Shown piece by piece: positions 8,518-17,918 of a stretch of 64,000 bases of DNA. Both the position numbers and the translations under genes were made by a program. The notes under the pieces are model-generated. The model was not told where the DNA came from. It ran no database searches and was given only the letters and a program-made list of their open reading frames with translations. Origin of the DNA: Spirilliplanes yamanashiensis (lineage in GTDB: Bacteria; Actinomycetota; Actinomycetes; Mycobacteriales; Micromonosporaceae); contig NZ_BOOY01000005.1 of NCBI RefSeq assembly GCF_016863475.1, positions 62,001 to 126,000 of the forward strand, read 5' to 3'. Each line of letters begins with the position of its first letter. Within the stretch, counting starts at the first letter, position 1.

Positions 8518-11010
8518 ATGGCGGGCCGCACTCCTCCGGCGAGCCGGCGTCGGTCTGCGACCACGGCGCGCGGCGCCGCGAGCCGTACCCGGGCGGCGAC
8601 GCCGGCCCGGCGCAGCCCCGCCCGCCGCACCCCGGTCCGCCGCCCCTCGCTGGGCGCGTCCGCCGCGCAGGGCGTCGGCCGCGCGGTCGGTGCGGTGTGG
8701 ATGGGCCTGGCGCACGGCGTCGGCTGGGGGTTCCGGGCCGTCGGCCGGCAGGCCGCCACCGCCCGTGAGCTGGACCCCGAGCACCGCCGCGACGGCGCCG
8801 GCCTGCTCGTGCTCGGCCTGGCCATCCTCGTCGGCGTCGCCGTGTGGGCGGGCTCGGCCGGCCCGGTCGGCACCTGGCTGGCCGACACCGTTCGGCTGTT
8901 CTTCGGCGCCATCGCGGTGGCGCTGCCGCTGCTGCTGCTCTACGGCGCGGTCCGGCTCATGCGCGAGCCCGCCGAGCCGGGCCAGCGCGGCCGCTCCATG
9001 GTCGGCTGGACGGCGCTCATCGTGGCCGCCGCGAGCCTGCTGCACCTGGCCCAGCGGCCGGTCACCGACCGGCAGATCGACGACTCGGGCGGCCTGATCG
9101 GCTTCGGCGTCGGCAGCCTGCTCGAACGCGCCGTCACCGCGTGGGTGGCGGTGCCGCTGCTGGTGCTGCTGCTGTTCTTCGGCCTGCTCGTGGTCACCGC
9201 CACGCCGATCAGCCAGATTCCCGAGCGGCTGGCCCTGCTCGCCGACACGCTGCTCGGCCGCGGCCGGCCCGCCGCCGGCGACGACCTCGACGTGGGCCTC
9301 GACGACTCCGACGACGAGAGCCCGGCGCCCCGCCGCCCGGCCCGCCGCCGGCCGGTCGCCCTGGCCGACGATCCCGACGACGACGGCCTCGACCTGCTCG
9401 GCGACGACGACGCGGTGGTGCACGACACCGTGCTGCTGCCCGCCCCGCCGAAGGTGCCGGGCCGCCGCAAGCCGCCCGCGCCGCCCGCGCACTCCGACAC
9501 CCCGGTCAAGGGCGAGCAGCTCGACATCTCCCGGGTCGTCGGCGACTACCGGCTGCCGCCCGCGAGCATCCTCGGCAAGGGCACCCCGCCGAAGTCGCGC
9601 AGCAAGGCCAACGACGAGATCATGAACGCCCTGACCGGCGTGTTCGAGCAGTTCAACCTCGACGCCGCCGTCACCGGGTTCACCCGCGGCCCGACCGTCA
9701 CCCGCTACGAGGTCGAGGTCGGCCACGGCGTCAAGGTCGAGCGCATCACCCAGCTGTCGCGCAACATCGCGTACGCGGTCAAGAGCCCCGACGTGCGGAT
9801 CCTGTCGCCGATCCCGGGCAAGAGCGCGGTCGGCGTCGAGATCCCCAACTCCGACCCGGAGAACGTGTCGCTGGGCGACGTGCTGCGCTCGCACGCCGCC
9901 ACCGCCGACCACCACCCGATGCTCGTCGCCCTCGGCAAGGACATCGAGGGCCACTACGTGGTGGCGAACCTGGCGAAGATGCCGCACATCCTCATCGCGG
10001 GCGCGACCGGCGCCGGCAAGTCCAGCTGCCTCAACAGCCTGCTCGTGTCGATCCTCACCCGGGCCACGCCCGACGAGGTGCGGCTGCTGCTGATCGACCC
10101 CAAGCGGGTCGAGATGACCGGCTACGAGGGCATCCCGCACCTGGTCACGCCCATCGTGACGAACGCCAAGAAGGCGGCGGACGCCCTCGAGTGGGTCGTG
10201 CGCGAGATGGACATGCGCTACGACGACCTCGCCGCCAACGGGGTCCGGCACATCGACGACTTCAACCGCAAGGTGCGCAACGGCGAGATCACCGCCCCGC
10301 CCGGCAGCGAGCGCGAGATGAAGCCGTACCCGTACCTGCTGGTGATCGTCGACGAGCTGGCCGACCTGATGATGGTCGCCCCGCGCGACGTCGAGGACTC
10401 CGTCGTGCGCATCACCCAGCTCGCCCGCGCCGCCGGCATCCACCTGGTGCTGGCCACCCAGCGCCCCTCCGTCGACGTCGTCACCGGCCTGATCAAGGCG
10501 AACGTGCCGTCCCGGCTGGCGTTCGCCACCAGCTCGCTGGCCGACTCGCGGGTCATCCTCGACCAGCCCGGCGCGGAGAAGCTGCTGGGCCGCGGCGACG
10601 GGCTGTTCCTGCCGATGGGTGCCTCCAAGCCGGCCCGCTTCCAGGGCGCCTGGGTCGACGAGAAGGAGATCTCCGACGTCGTCAAGTTCTGCAAGGACCA
10701 GCGCGAGCCGGAGTTCCGGCCCGACGTGCTGACCCCCGTGCAGGACAAGAAGAAGGAAATCGACGAGGAGATCGGCGACGACCTCCAGCTGCTCATCCAG
10801 GCTATCGAGCTGGTCGTCACCTCGCAGTTCGGCTCCACCTCGATGCTGCAGCGCAAGCTGCGGGTGGGCTTCGCCAAGGCGGGCCGCCTCATGGACCTCA
10901 TGGAGACGCGCGGCATCGTCGGCCCGTCCGAAGGCTCCAAGGCCCGCGACGTGCTGGTCAAGCCCGACGAGCTGGAGGAGTCGCTGGCGGCGCTGCGCGT
11001 CGACGGCTAG
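8518..11010 (+). CDS. ftsK: DNA translocase FtsK/SpoIIIE
   Basis: An 830-residue septal DNA pump. A basic, Ser/Ala/Arg-rich cytoplasmic tail (about 1-60) is followed by about four membrane helices (100-240), an acidic linker, and the motor. The motor has the beta domain (GPTVTRYEVEVG), Walker A GATGAGKSS near 496-504, Walker B LLVIVDELADLMM near 610 and ATQRPSVDVVTG. A C-terminal gamma winged helix (SMLQRKLRVGFAKAGRLMD) recognises KOPS-type sequences. The N-terminal domain is short compared with enterobacterial FtsK, as is normal in actinobacteria. The start at 8518 fits the leaderless promoter better than the in-frame ATG at 8479. Its stop shares CTAG with the convergent membrane protein gene. 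Confidence 0.95.
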   Translation: MAGRTPPASRRRSATTARGAASRTRAATPARRSPARRTPVRRPSLGASAAQGVGRAVGAVWMGLAHGVGWGFRAVGRQAATARELDPEHRRDGAGLLVLGLAILVGVAVWAGSAGPVGTWLADTVRLFFGAIAVALPLLLLYGAVRLMREPAEPGQRGRSMVGWTALIVAAASLLHLAQRPVTDRQIDDSGGLIGFGVGSLLERAVTAWVAVPLLVLLLFFGLLVVTATPISQIPERLALLADTLLGRGRPAAGDDLDVGLDDSDDESPAPRRPARRRPVALADDPDDDGLDLLGDDDAVVHDTVLLPAPPKVPGRRKPPAPPAHSDTPVKGEQLDISRVVGDYRLPPASILGKGTPPKSRSKANDEIMNALTGVFEQFNLDAAVTGFTRGPTVTRYEVEVGHGVKVERITQLSRNIAYAVKSPDVRILSPIPGKSAVGVEIPNSDPENVSLGDVLRSHAATADHHPMLVALGKDIEGHYVVANLAKMPHILIAGATGAGKSSCLNSLLVSILTRATPDEVRLLLIDPKRVEMTGYEGIPHLVTPIVTNAKKAADALEWVVREMDMRYDDLAANGVRHIDDFNRKVRNGEITAPPGSEREMKPYPYLLVIVDELADLMMVAPRDVEDSVVRITQLARAAGIHLVLATQRPSVDVVTGLIKANVPSRLAFATSSLADSRVILDQPGAEKLLGRGDGLFLPMGASKPARFQGAWVDEKEISDVVKFCKDQREPEFRPDVLTPVQDKKKEIDEEIGDDLQLLIQAIELVVTSQFGSTSMLQRKLRVGFAKAGRLMDLMETRGIVGPSEGSKARDVLVKPDELEESLAALRVDG

Positions 11011-11597
11011 TCGGCGGGCCGGGCCCGGGCGCCGCGCACCGCGTACGCGACGCCGCCCGCCACCGCCAGCACCGCCGCCGTCACGGTCGCCGCGCGCGAC
11101 GTCTCCGGCTGGACCGGCCACGTGACGACCTGCATGGCGGTGCTCTCGCCGCCGCGCAGCGCGATCGCCGCGAGCGCCCAGGCCACCGGCCCGAACCAGG
11201 CCCGCGACGCCCCCGACGCCACCGCCCCCAGCGCCGCCAGCCCGAGCAGCCCGGCCGCGTCCCGCAGCACGATCCGCGGGCCCGCGAACGACGTCGCGGT
11301 CAGCTCGGCGGCCACGACCAGCAGCAGGACGGCCGACAGCGCCGCCAGCAGGTGCAGGGCCCGGCGGGGCGGCCACCGGCGGGCGGCGGTGCGCTCCAGG
11401 TCCTCGTCGGCGCCGCCGAGCGTGGTCGCGGCGGCCGCCACGGCGAACAGGATCGCCGGGACGGTCACCTCGACGGCGATCTCGGCGGCGTCGCTGAGCC
11501 ACACCCACGCGGCCCACAGGATCGCCGTGGACAGGGCGCCGGCGACCAGCGCGGCGGGGACCCGGCGGGCGCGCAGGTGCAGCGCGACGCCGGTCAC
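11007..11597 (-). CDS. Polytopic membrane protein, last gene of the ECF/ABC operon
   Basis: A 196-residue protein made almost entirely of hydrophobic segments, about six transmembrane helices. I recognise no family. Its GTG at 11597 overlaps the stop of the upstream permease (GTGA), so it is the fifth gene of the sigma/anti-sigma/ABC operon and may be a second membrane subunit of the transporter. It lacks the soluble insert seen in its upstream neighbour. The stop overlaps that of ftsK on CTAG at 11007-11010. Confidence 0.65.
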   Translation of the reverse strand: MTGVALHLRARRVPAALVAGALSTAILWAAWVWLSDAAEIAVEVTVPAILFAVAAAATTLGGADEDLERTAARRWPPRRALHLLAALSAVLLLVVAAELTATSFAGPRIVLRDAAGLLGLAALGAVASGASRAWFGPVAWALAAIALRGGESTAMQVVTWPVQPETSRAATVTAAVLAVAGGVAYAVRGARARPAD

Positions 11598-12916
11598 CGG
11601 GCGCCGCCCGCGGTCAGCACGGGCCACAGGTCCGGCTCGCAGCGCAGGGCGGCGGCCCGGACGGCGGCGACCCGCCGCAGGGCCTCGTCGCGGGGCAGGG
11701 CCGCGAGCACGCCGTAGCCCTCCGCCTCGTACGGTTCGGCGTCCTGCGGCAGGCTGCCCGCGAGCCAGTGGGCGACCGCCCGCCGGGCGGCGAAGTGGCG
11801 TTCGGGGTCCGGCAGCTCCCCGCCCGTGCGGCACGCCGACGTGCCGCCCCCGTCGAGCAGCTCCCGTTCCAGCAGGTCGGCCTGGAACAGCGAGCCGTCG
11901 GTGTCCAGCGAGACGTAGTACCGGGCGACCGCCGGGTCGGGCCGGTCGGCCGGTTCGGTGTACCGGCCGGTGCTCTCCCGCACCGTGGTGGGCGCGTCCG
12001 GCAGCACGCTGAGCCGGGCCAGCGCGGACCGGGCCGGGCCGACGATCTCGGCCAGCAGGGGCAGGTGTTCGCGCGTCACGCACACCGTCGGCGCGTCGGG
12101 GGTGCAGACCTGCTCCAGCGCGCCGCGGTCGGCCACCAGCACCGCCGACAGGTCAGGGTCCGCGGGCAGCATCGGCACGGCCACCGCGGCGCCCAGGACG
12201 GCGGGCAGCACGGCGGCGACGCGCCGGACCCGGTCGCGGGCGACGAGCAGCAGGTACCCCGTGACGCCGAGCCCGCCGAACCAGATCAGCTGGGCGGCGC
12301 TGACGTGCGCGGGCACGATCGCGAACTCGGAGAACGGGCTGACGATGCCGGGCGGCAGCGCCTCGGCGGCCGCGGCGGCCCGCCCGTCGAGCCGGCCCGT
12401 GACCGGCAGCAGGGTGAACAGCAGCCCGGCGACCGCCAGCGCGGGGGCGGTCAGCGGCGACGGCAGCAGCCGGCCGGCGGCCATGCCGAGCAGCCCGGCG
12501 GCGACCAGCGACACGGTCCCGACGCCGACGATCCCGGCGATCAGCGGGTTCAGGTGGCCGTTCCGGCCGGCCAGCAGCGGCAGCAGCGCCGCCGACATGA
12601 GCAGGTACGCGCACCCGACGGTGAGCGCCAGCGCCAGGGCGGGCGGGGCGTACCGCTGCCAGGCCGGGCGCGGCGTGGTGGCGAACAGCTCGCCGACCTT
12701 CCCGCGCCGGTCCCGGCCGACCAGCCAGGCGCCCGACGCGAGCCCCAGCGGCCACAGCAGGGCCAGGTACTCCCGCTGCTGGATCACGGCGGCCGTCCAC
12801 TGGCCGGTCCAGCTGGTGCCCGGCAGGTACATGGCGGCCACCCCGAGGACGAGGAGCAGGAGCCCGGCGCCGACGGCGGACGAGCGGCGTAGGTCGATGC
12901 GCAGCATCCGGCTCAC
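11594..12916 (-). CDS. ABC-2-type permease-like membrane protein with extracytoplasmic domain
   Basis: A 440-residue protein with about seven N-terminal transmembrane helices (residues 15-245), including a cytoplasmic GRDRRGKVGELFATTPRP loop typical of ABC-2 permeases. It has a C-terminal soluble domain of about 180 residues with four cysteines (CTPDAPTVC and later) that has no obvious family. The GTG start at 12916 overlaps the ATPase stop (GTGA). With the ATPase it should form an exporter or a membrane-remodelling complex; the substrate is unknown. An ATG at 12907 is an alternative start. Confidence 0.7.
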   Translation of the reverse strand: MSRMLRIDLRRSSAVGAGLLLLVLGVAAMYLPGTSWTGQWTAAVIQQREYLALLWPLGLASGAWLVGRDRRGKVGELFATTPRPAWQRYAPPALALALTVGCAYLLMSAALLPLLAGRNGHLNPLIAGIVGVGTVSLVAAGLLGMAAGRLLPSPLTAPALAVAGLLFTLLPVTGRLDGRAAAAAEALPPGIVSPFSEFAIVPAHVSAAQLIWFGGLGVTGYLLLVARDRVRRVAAVLPAVLGAAVAVPMLPADPDLSAVLVADRGALEQVCTPDAPTVCVTREHLPLLAEIVGPARSALARLSVLPDAPTTVRESTGRYTEPADRPDPAVARYYVSLDTDGSLFQADLLERELLDGGGTSACRTGGELPDPERHFAARRAVAHWLAGSLPQDAEPYEAEGYGVLAALPRDEALRRVAAVRAAALRCEPDLWPVLTAGGAR

Positions 12917-13719
12917 GCGGCCACGCCCTGGCGGGCGCGGCGCAGCAGCGCCGAGTAGCCGCGCTCGGCGGCGCTGTCGCCGGCGTCGCCGGTGCCGCCC
13001 GCGGCGGCCAGCTCCGTCGGCGTGCCCTGCCAGACCACCCGCCCGGCGTCGGCGAGGACCACGTCGGTGCAGGCGGCGGCGACGTCCTCGACCAGGTGGG
13101 TCGAGACCAGGACGCAGCAGCCGGTGCCGAGGTCGCGCAGCAGGTCGCGGAAGCCGAGCCGCTGCTCCGGGTCGAGGCCGACGGTCGGCTCGTCGAGCAG
13201 CAGCACGGCGGGGTCGTTGACGATGGCCTGGGCGATGCCGGCCCGGCGCAGCATGCCGCCGGACAGGGTCTTGAGCCGGGTGTCGGCGCGGTCGGCGATG
13301 CCCGCCCGCTCGACGGCCCGCTGGGCGGCGCCGGCGACCTCGCGCCGGGGCACCTCCTTGAGCCAGGCCATGTACTCGACGAACTCGCGCACGGTGAACC
13401 GCGGGTAGAAGCCGAAGTGCTGCGGCAGGTAGCCGAGGGCCCGGCGCAGCTCGCGCAGGTCGGTGCCGCGCTCGTGCACCCGGTGCCCGAGCACCTCCAG
13501 CTGCCCGCCGGCCGGCCGGGTGACGGTGGCGAGCGCGCGCATCAGCGTGGTCTTGCCCGCGCCGTTCGGGCCGAGCAGGCCGTGCACGCCGACGGCCGCG
13601 TCCAGGTCCAGCCCGTCGACGGCGAGGTGGCGGCCGGCCCGCACGCGCAGGCCGCGGGCCCGGACGGGAAACGCGTGGGTGGTGGGCGCCAGCTCGGCGG
13701 CCGGTACGGCGCGGATCAT
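12913..13719 (-). CDS. ABC transporter ATP-binding protein
   Basis: A 268-residue nucleotide-binding subunit. Walker A is GPNGAGKTT (residues 50-58), then a Q-loop PQHFGFYPRFTV, signature LSGGMLRRAGIA, Walker B VLLLDEPTVGLDP and the H-loop STHLVED. The Q-loop and signature place it with ABC-2 export ATPases. The ATG at 13719 overlaps the stop of the anti-sigma-like gene (ATGA) and its own stop overlaps the permease start, so stoichiometric translation by coupling is likely. Confidence 0.88.
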   Translation of the reverse strand: MIRAVPAAELAPTTHAFPVRARGLRVRAGRHLAVDGLDLDAAVGVHGLLGPNGAGKTTLMRALATVTRPAGGQLEVLGHRVHERGTDLRELRRALGYLPQHFGFYPRFTVREFVEYMAWLKEVPRREVAGAAQRAVERAGIADRADTRLKTLSGGMLRRAGIAQAIVNDPAVLLLDEPTVGLDPEQRLGFRDLLRDLGTGCCVLVSTHLVEDVAAACTDVVLADAGRVVWQGTPTELAAAGGTGDAGDSAAERGYSALLRRARQGVAA

Positions 13720-14522
13720 CGGAAGCTCCTGTCGAGGCGGAAGTCGCCGGCCCGGGCCCACACGAGGGCGGCCAGGGCGGCGGTGGCGAGGGCCCAGCCG
13801 GGCAGGCCGGCGGTGGTGAGCAGGGCGGGCAGCCGGGCGGTGGTGAGGGCGGGCACCACGACGGCGGCGGCCCAGGTCGCGGCGACGACGGCGGCGGCGC
13901 GGGACACCCCGATGCGGCTGCCGAGCGCGAGGGTGGCGGCGGTGCCGCCGAGGGCGGGCAGCAGCCACAGCGCCGGGTTCTGCCCGGCGAGGCCGCCGGC
14001 CACGGCGAGCACCGGCACCAGGGCGGCGAGCACGACGAGGGTACGCCGCAGGAGCAGCAGCAGCCCGCCCTGCGGCGTGCCGGCGATCAGCTCCCAGGCG
14101 GGGTCGCCGCGCCGCGACCAGGCGGCGGCCACGCCGAACAGCGGCGCGACGGGGGCCACCAGCAGCACCGGCGACGGGTACGCGGGCATCAGCAGTTCCA
14201 GCGCGAGCGCGGCGCCGACGGCGCCGGCCGTGACGGCCAGCCGGGGGAGCAGCGACCAGGTGGTCCACCGGCGGACGGCGCGGCGGGCCCGGCCGCGCAG
14301 CGGGGCGGGCGGCGGGGCGGTGGCGGGCCCGGCCGGGGCGAGCGCGGCGCCGACCCGGGCGACCAGCGCCGCGGTCGGTCCGTCGAGGGCGGCGCCGAGC
14401 CGCTCGCGGCACCACGGGCACGACTCGAGGTGCACCTCGATGCCCCAGCACAGGGCGTCGGCCAGGCCCGGGTCGCCCGCGGCGTACGCGGTGAGCTGGG
14501 CGTCCGGGACGTGGGCGTTCAC
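13716..14522 (-). CDS. Zinc-finger anti-sigma-factor-like polytopic membrane protein
   Basis: A 268-residue protein. Residues 1-50 contain H-x3-C-x2-C (HLESCPWC), the zf-HC2 anti-sigma signature. A linker then leads to about six hydrophobic helices instead of the single helix usual for anti-sigma factors. The GTG at 14522 overlaps the sigma-factor stop (GTGA). The zinc finger probably holds the ECF sigma factor at the membrane, and the multi-helix part may sense the membrane or contact the ABC subunits encoded next. The pairing is established for the families; the sensing role is inference. Confidence 0.75.
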   Translation of the reverse strand: MNAHVPDAQLTAYAAGDPGLADALCWGIEVHLESCPWCRERLGAALDGPTAALVARVGAALAPAGPATAPPPAPLRGRARRAVRRWTTWSLLPRLAVTAGAVGAALALELLMPAYPSPVLLVAPVAPLFGVAAAWSRRGDPAWELIAGTPQGGLLLLLRRTLVVLAALVPVLAVAGGLAGQNPALWLLPALGGTAATLALGSRIGVSRAAAVVAATWAAAVVVPALTTARLPALLTTAGLPGWALATAALAALVWARAGDFRLDRSFR

Positions 14523-15058
14523 GACAGGGCCTCCCGCAGCTGGATCCGGGCCCGGCGGGCCCGCGTCTTGACCGTGCTCTCCGGCACTCCGAGCAGTGCG
14601 GAGGTGTCCCGCACCGAGAGCCCGTCGAGGACCATGGCCTGGAGCACCTGGCGCAGCTCGGGGGTGAGCGCGTGCAGGGCGGCGGCGAGGTCCGGGCCGA
14701 GCCGGCCGGCGAGGGCCTCCTCCTCGGCGGCGGGCGCTGTGGCCGGCTCGCCGGCGGCGGCCGGCGGTCCGGCCGTGCGGGCACGCCGCCGGAAGGCGTC
14801 CACCAGGCGCCGTGCCGCGATCGTCCACAGCCAGCCGACGGCGCTGCCGCCGACCGCCGTGCCGGCGAACGAGCCGGCGGCCCGCCACACGGCCAGGTAC
14901 GTCTCCTGGAGCACGTCGGCGACGATCTCCTCGTCGGCGCAGCGGCGGCGCAGGCGCACGGCGAGCATCGGCGCGGTGCGCCGGTACAGCTCGTCGAACG
15001 CGGCCCGGTCGCCGCGGGCGCAGCGGCGCACCAGCTGCGCTTCGTCGTCATCGGTCAC
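14519..15058 (-). CDS. ECF-family RNA polymerase sigma factor
   Basis: A 179-residue two-domain sigma factor. Region 2 spans about residues 10-75 ([17 protein letters not shown], then [11 protein letters not shown]); region 4 spans about 120-175 ([21 protein letters not shown], then a helix-turn-helix ending [19 protein letters not shown]). A proline/alanine linker separates them. The GTG at 15058 is chosen because sigma similarity begins there; the open frame continues to 15148 but without conserved residues. It is first in a five-gene operon and probably autoregulated; a TGTGA-N6-TCACA palindrome lies 45 bp upstream. Confidence 0.88.
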   Translation of the reverse strand: MTDDDEAQLVRRCARGDRAAFDELYRRTAPMLAVRLRRRCADEEIVADVLQETYLAVWRAAGSFAGTAVGGSAVGWLWTIAARRLVDAFRRRARTAGPPAAAGEPATAPAAEEEALAGRLGPDLAAALHALTPELRQVLQAMVLDGLSVRDTSALLGVPESTVKTRARRARIQLREALS

Positions 15059-15102
15059 GCCCAGGTAGACGGCGGCCGCGCCGCCCCGGACGGGATCCAC
15101 CG

Positions 15103-15118
15103 TGTGACCTGACTCACA
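15103..15118. promoter_or_regulatory. Perfect CRP/GlxR-type palindrome (TGTGA-N6-TCACA)
   Basis: The sequence TGTGA CCTGAC TCACA is an exact match to the CRP consensus, in the divergent spacer between the ECF operon (minus) and rimO (plus). It is 45 bp from the sigma start and 59 bp before the rimO -10. Confidence 0.6.
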
Positions 15119-15176
15119 GCACCGACCGTGAGGTCGTGATGCCCGCACGGGGGACGGCCCGTTCCCGCCCGACCGG

Positions 15177-15182
15177 TAACCT
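15177..15182 (+). promoter_or_regulatory. Predicted -10 (TAACCT) of a leaderless rimO promoter
   Basis: TAACCT ends 7 nt before the GTG at 15190 and favours that start over the in-frame ATG at 15139. Confidence 0.4.
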
Positions 15183-15189
15183 TTACGGA

Positions 15190-16641
15190 GTGTCGGTCAC
15201 CCCTGCCCCCCGCCGTGTCGCCCTGCTGACCCTCGGCTGCGCCCGTAACGAGGTCGACTCCGAGGAGCTGGCCGCGCGCCTCGACGAGGGCGGCTGGCAG
15301 GTCAGCACCGACGCCGAGGGCGCCGACGTCGTCCTGGTCAACACGTGCGGCTTCGTCGAGAAGGCCAAGCAGGACTCCATCGAGACGCTGCTCGACGCCG
15401 CGTCCACCGGCGCGAAGGTGGTCGCCGCGGGCTGCATGGCCGAGCGGTACGGCCGCGAGCTGGCCGAGAGCCTGCCCGAGGCGCAGGCCGTGCTCGGCTT
15501 CGACGACTACACCGACATCGCCGCCCGGCTCGACGGCGTGCTGGCGGGCGAGCGGTTCGACGCGCACACCCCGCGCGACCGCCGCGAGCTGCTGCCGCTG
15601 ACCCCGGTGCAGCGCCGCACGGCCAAGGTGGTCGTGCCCGGCCACGCCACGGTCGACGAGCACACCCCCGCCCACCTGCGGCCGGTGCTGCGCCGCCGGC
15701 TGGAGAACGGCCCCGTCGCCAGCCTCAAGCTGGCCAGCGGCTGCGACCGCCGGTGCGCGTTCTGCGCCATCCCGGCGTTCCGCGGGGCGTTCGTGTCGCG
15801 CGACCCGCAGGAGCTGCTCGCCGAGGCCGAGTGGCTGGCCGCGAACGGCGTGCGGGAGCTGGTGCTGGTCAGCGAGAACAGCACCTCGTACGGCAAGGAC
15901 CTGGGCGACCCGCGGGCGCTGGAGAAGCTGCTGCCGCAGCTCGCCGCGGTCGCCGGCATCGTCCGGGTGCGGGCAAGCTACCTGCAGCCCGCCGAGACCC
16001 GGCCCGGCCTGGTCGAGGCGATCGCCACCACGCCCGGCGTGGCCGCGTACTTCGACCTGTCGTTCCAGCACTCCAGCGAGCCCGTGCTGCGCCGGATGCG
16101 CCGGTTCGGCTCCACGGAGAAGTTCCTCGACCTGCTCGCCGCCGCCCGCGAAATGGCCCCGGAGGCGGGCGCCCGCAGCAACTTCATCGTCGGCTTCCCC
16201 GGCGAGACCCGCGCCGACGTCGACGAGCTGGCCCGCTTCCTCACCGACGCGCGCCTCGACGCCGTCGGCGTCTTCGACTACAGCGACGAGGACGGCACCG
16301 AGGCCGCCGGCATGACCGGCAAGGTCCGCGAGGACGTCGTCAAGCGCCGGTACGACCGCATCGTGCGGCTCGCCGACGAGCTGTGCGCCCAGCGCGCCGA
16401 GGAGCGCCTCGGCAGCACCGTCGAGGTGCTCGTCGACGCGATCGTCGACGGCGAGGTCGAGGGCCGCAGCGCCCACCAGGCGCCCGAGGTCGACGGCTCC
16501 ACCACCCTGGTCGCCGGCGAGGCGGGGGTCGACCTGGCCGCGCTGCGCCCGGGCGACCTGGTCCGCGCCACCGTCACCGCCACCGAGGGGGTCGACCTCG
16601 TGGCCGTGCCCGTCGAGCTGGTCTCGGCGGCCGCGCGGTGA
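15190..16641 (+). CDS. rimO: Ribosomal protein uS12 methylthiotransferase RimO
   Basis: A 483-residue radical-SAM methylthiotransferase that modifies an aspartate of ribosomal protein S12. The N-terminal MTTase domain has three cysteines ([31 protein letters not shown]) for the auxiliary 4Fe-4S cluster. The radical-SAM motif is C-x3-C-x2-C (CDRRCAFC), and a C-terminal TRAM domain ends the protein. [10 protein letters not shown] distinguishes it from MiaB, which is also present. The stop overlaps the pgsA start (GTGA), so rimO, pgsA and cinA are translated as a coupled set. Confidence 0.93.
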   Translation: MSVTPAPRRVALLTLGCARNEVDSEELAARLDEGGWQVSTDAEGADVVLVNTCGFVEKAKQDSIETLLDAASTGAKVVAAGCMAERYGRELAESLPEAQAVLGFDDYTDIAARLDGVLAGERFDAHTPRDRRELLPLTPVQRRTAKVVVPGHATVDEHTPAHLRPVLRRRLENGPVASLKLASGCDRRCAFCAIPAFRGAFVSRDPQELLAEAEWLAANGVRELVLVSENSTSYGKDLGDPRALEKLLPQLAAVAGIVRVRASYLQPAETRPGLVEAIATTPGVAAYFDLSFQHSSEPVLRRMRRFGSTEKFLDLLAAAREMAPEAGARSNFIVGFPGETRADVDELARFLTDARLDAVGVFDYSDEDGTEAAGMTGKVREDVVKRRYDRIVRLADELCAQRAEERLGSTVEVLVDAIVDGEVEGRSAHQAPEVDGSTTLVAGEAGVDLAALRPGDLVRATVTATEGVDLVAVPVELVSAAAR

Positions 16642-17240
16642 CCGACGAGCCGGCCGTCGTCGCGCCCCCGGCCGTGCCGCCCCGGGTGGTGCCCCTGCAC
16701 AACCCGGCGAACGTCCTCACGGCGCTGCGGATCCTGCTCGTCCCCGTCTTCGTGGTGGTCACGGCGCTGTCCGAGCTGACCTCGCCCGGCTGGCGCATCG
16801 CCGCGTGCCTGACGTTCTGCGTCGCCTCGGCGACCGACTTCGCCGACGGCTGGATCGCCCGCCGCTTCGACCTGGTCACCTCGTTCGGCAAGGTGGCCGA
16901 CCCGATCGCCGACAAGGCCCTGACCGGCGCCGCGCTGGTGCTGCTGTCGATCTACGACGCGCTGCCGTGGTGGGTGACGGTGCTGATCCTCGTCCGCGAG
17001 TGGGGCGTCACCGCCCTGCGCCTGTGGGTGATCCGGTACGGGGTCATCCCGGCCAGCCGCGGTGGCAAACTGAAGACGGCGCTGCAGACCGCCGCGATCG
17101 CCTGGTACCTGTGGCCCGTGCCCGAGCCGTTCGACGTGGCCGGCCCGGTGCTGATGGGCGCGGCGGTCCTGGTGACGGCGGTTACCGGCGTCGACTACGT
17201 GGTGCAGGCGGTACGCCTGCGACGGGGGGTGCAGCGGTGA
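16638..17240 (+). CDS. pgsA: CDP-diacylglycerol--glycerol-3-phosphate 3-phosphatidyltransferase
   Basis: A 200-residue CDP-alcohol phosphatidyltransferase with about five membrane helices. The family signature D-x2-D-G-x2-A-R-x8-G-x3-D-x3-D is complete in DFADGWIAR followed by GKVADPIAD. It makes phosphatidylglycerol phosphate, precursor of phosphatidylglycerol and cardiolipin. The [11 protein letters not shown] segment supports PgsA rather than phosphatidylinositol synthase. Both ends use GTGA overlaps with rimO and cinA. Confidence 0.92.
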   Translation: MTDEPAVVAPPAVPPRVVPLHNPANVLTALRILLVPVFVVVTALSELTSPGWRIAACLTFCVASATDFADGWIARRFDLVTSFGKVADPIADKALTGAALVLLSIYDALPWWVTVLILVREWGVTALRLWVIRYGVIPASRGGKLKTALQTAAIAWYLWPVPEPFDVAGPVLMGAAVLVTAVTGVDYVVQAVRLRRGVQR

Positions 17241-17713
17241 CGGACAGCCTGGTGGCGGGGGTGGTGCACGCCCTCGTCGAGCGCGGCGAGACGGTCGCCA
17301 CGGCCGAGTCGCTGACCGGCGGCATGGTGGCCGCCGAGCTGGTCGCGGTCGCGGGCGTCAGCGCCGCCTTCCGCGGCGGGCTGGTCGTCTACGCCACCGA
17401 GCTGAAGCACGAGCTGGCCGGCGTACCCGAGGAGCTGCTGGCGCAGCGCGGCCCGGTGGACGCCGACGTGGCCGCCGCCCTCGCGCAGGGCGCGCGGGAG
17501 CGCTGCGGCGCCGACTGGGGCGTCGCCACCACCGGCGTGGCCGGCCCCGAGCCGCAGGACGGCGTGCCGGTCGGCCGGGTGTTCGTGGCGGTGGCCGGGC
17601 CGGGCGTGGCCGAGGTGCGCGAGCTGAAGCTCGACGGCGGCCGCGCGGCGATCCGCGAAGCGACCGTCGTGGCCGCGGCCGAGCTGCTCCTGAGCCATCT
17701 GCAGGGCGGCTGA
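17237..17713 (+). CDS. cinA: CinA C-terminal-domain nicotinamide-nucleotide amidase
   Basis: A 158-residue protein consisting only of the CinA C-terminal (PncC) domain, which deamidates nicotinamide mononucleotide. The motifs [15 protein letters not shown] near residue 20 and [15 protein letters not shown] near 95 contain the catalytic serine and glycine-rich loop. The N-terminal MoCF-like domain of longer CinA proteins is absent, as in E. coli YgaD/PncC. GTGA overlap with pgsA. Confidence 0.9.
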   Translation: MTDSLVAGVVHALVERGETVATAESLTGGMVAAELVAVAGVSAAFRGGLVVYATELKHELAGVPEELLAQRGPVDADVAAALAQGARERCGADWGVATTGVAGPEPQDGVPVGRVFVAVAGPGVAEVRELKLDGGRAAIREATVVAAAELLLSHLQGG

Positions 17714-17918
17714 GCGCGGCGTTCACTCTTTCGGGCTCCCGGGCGGCCGGGGGCCTCAGGGGCTCCGAGGTGCGGCGACGCCGGTCCGGGCGGCGGGCGG
17801 CCGGCCGCATCGGTCCCGGGATGCGGCGGGGCGGTATGTCGACGTGGCCGCCAGCGGGTACGGTTGCGGGAAGCCTCCGGCGCGTCGCCGGGGGGTCACC
17901 GCCGCAGGAGGGGGTGTC

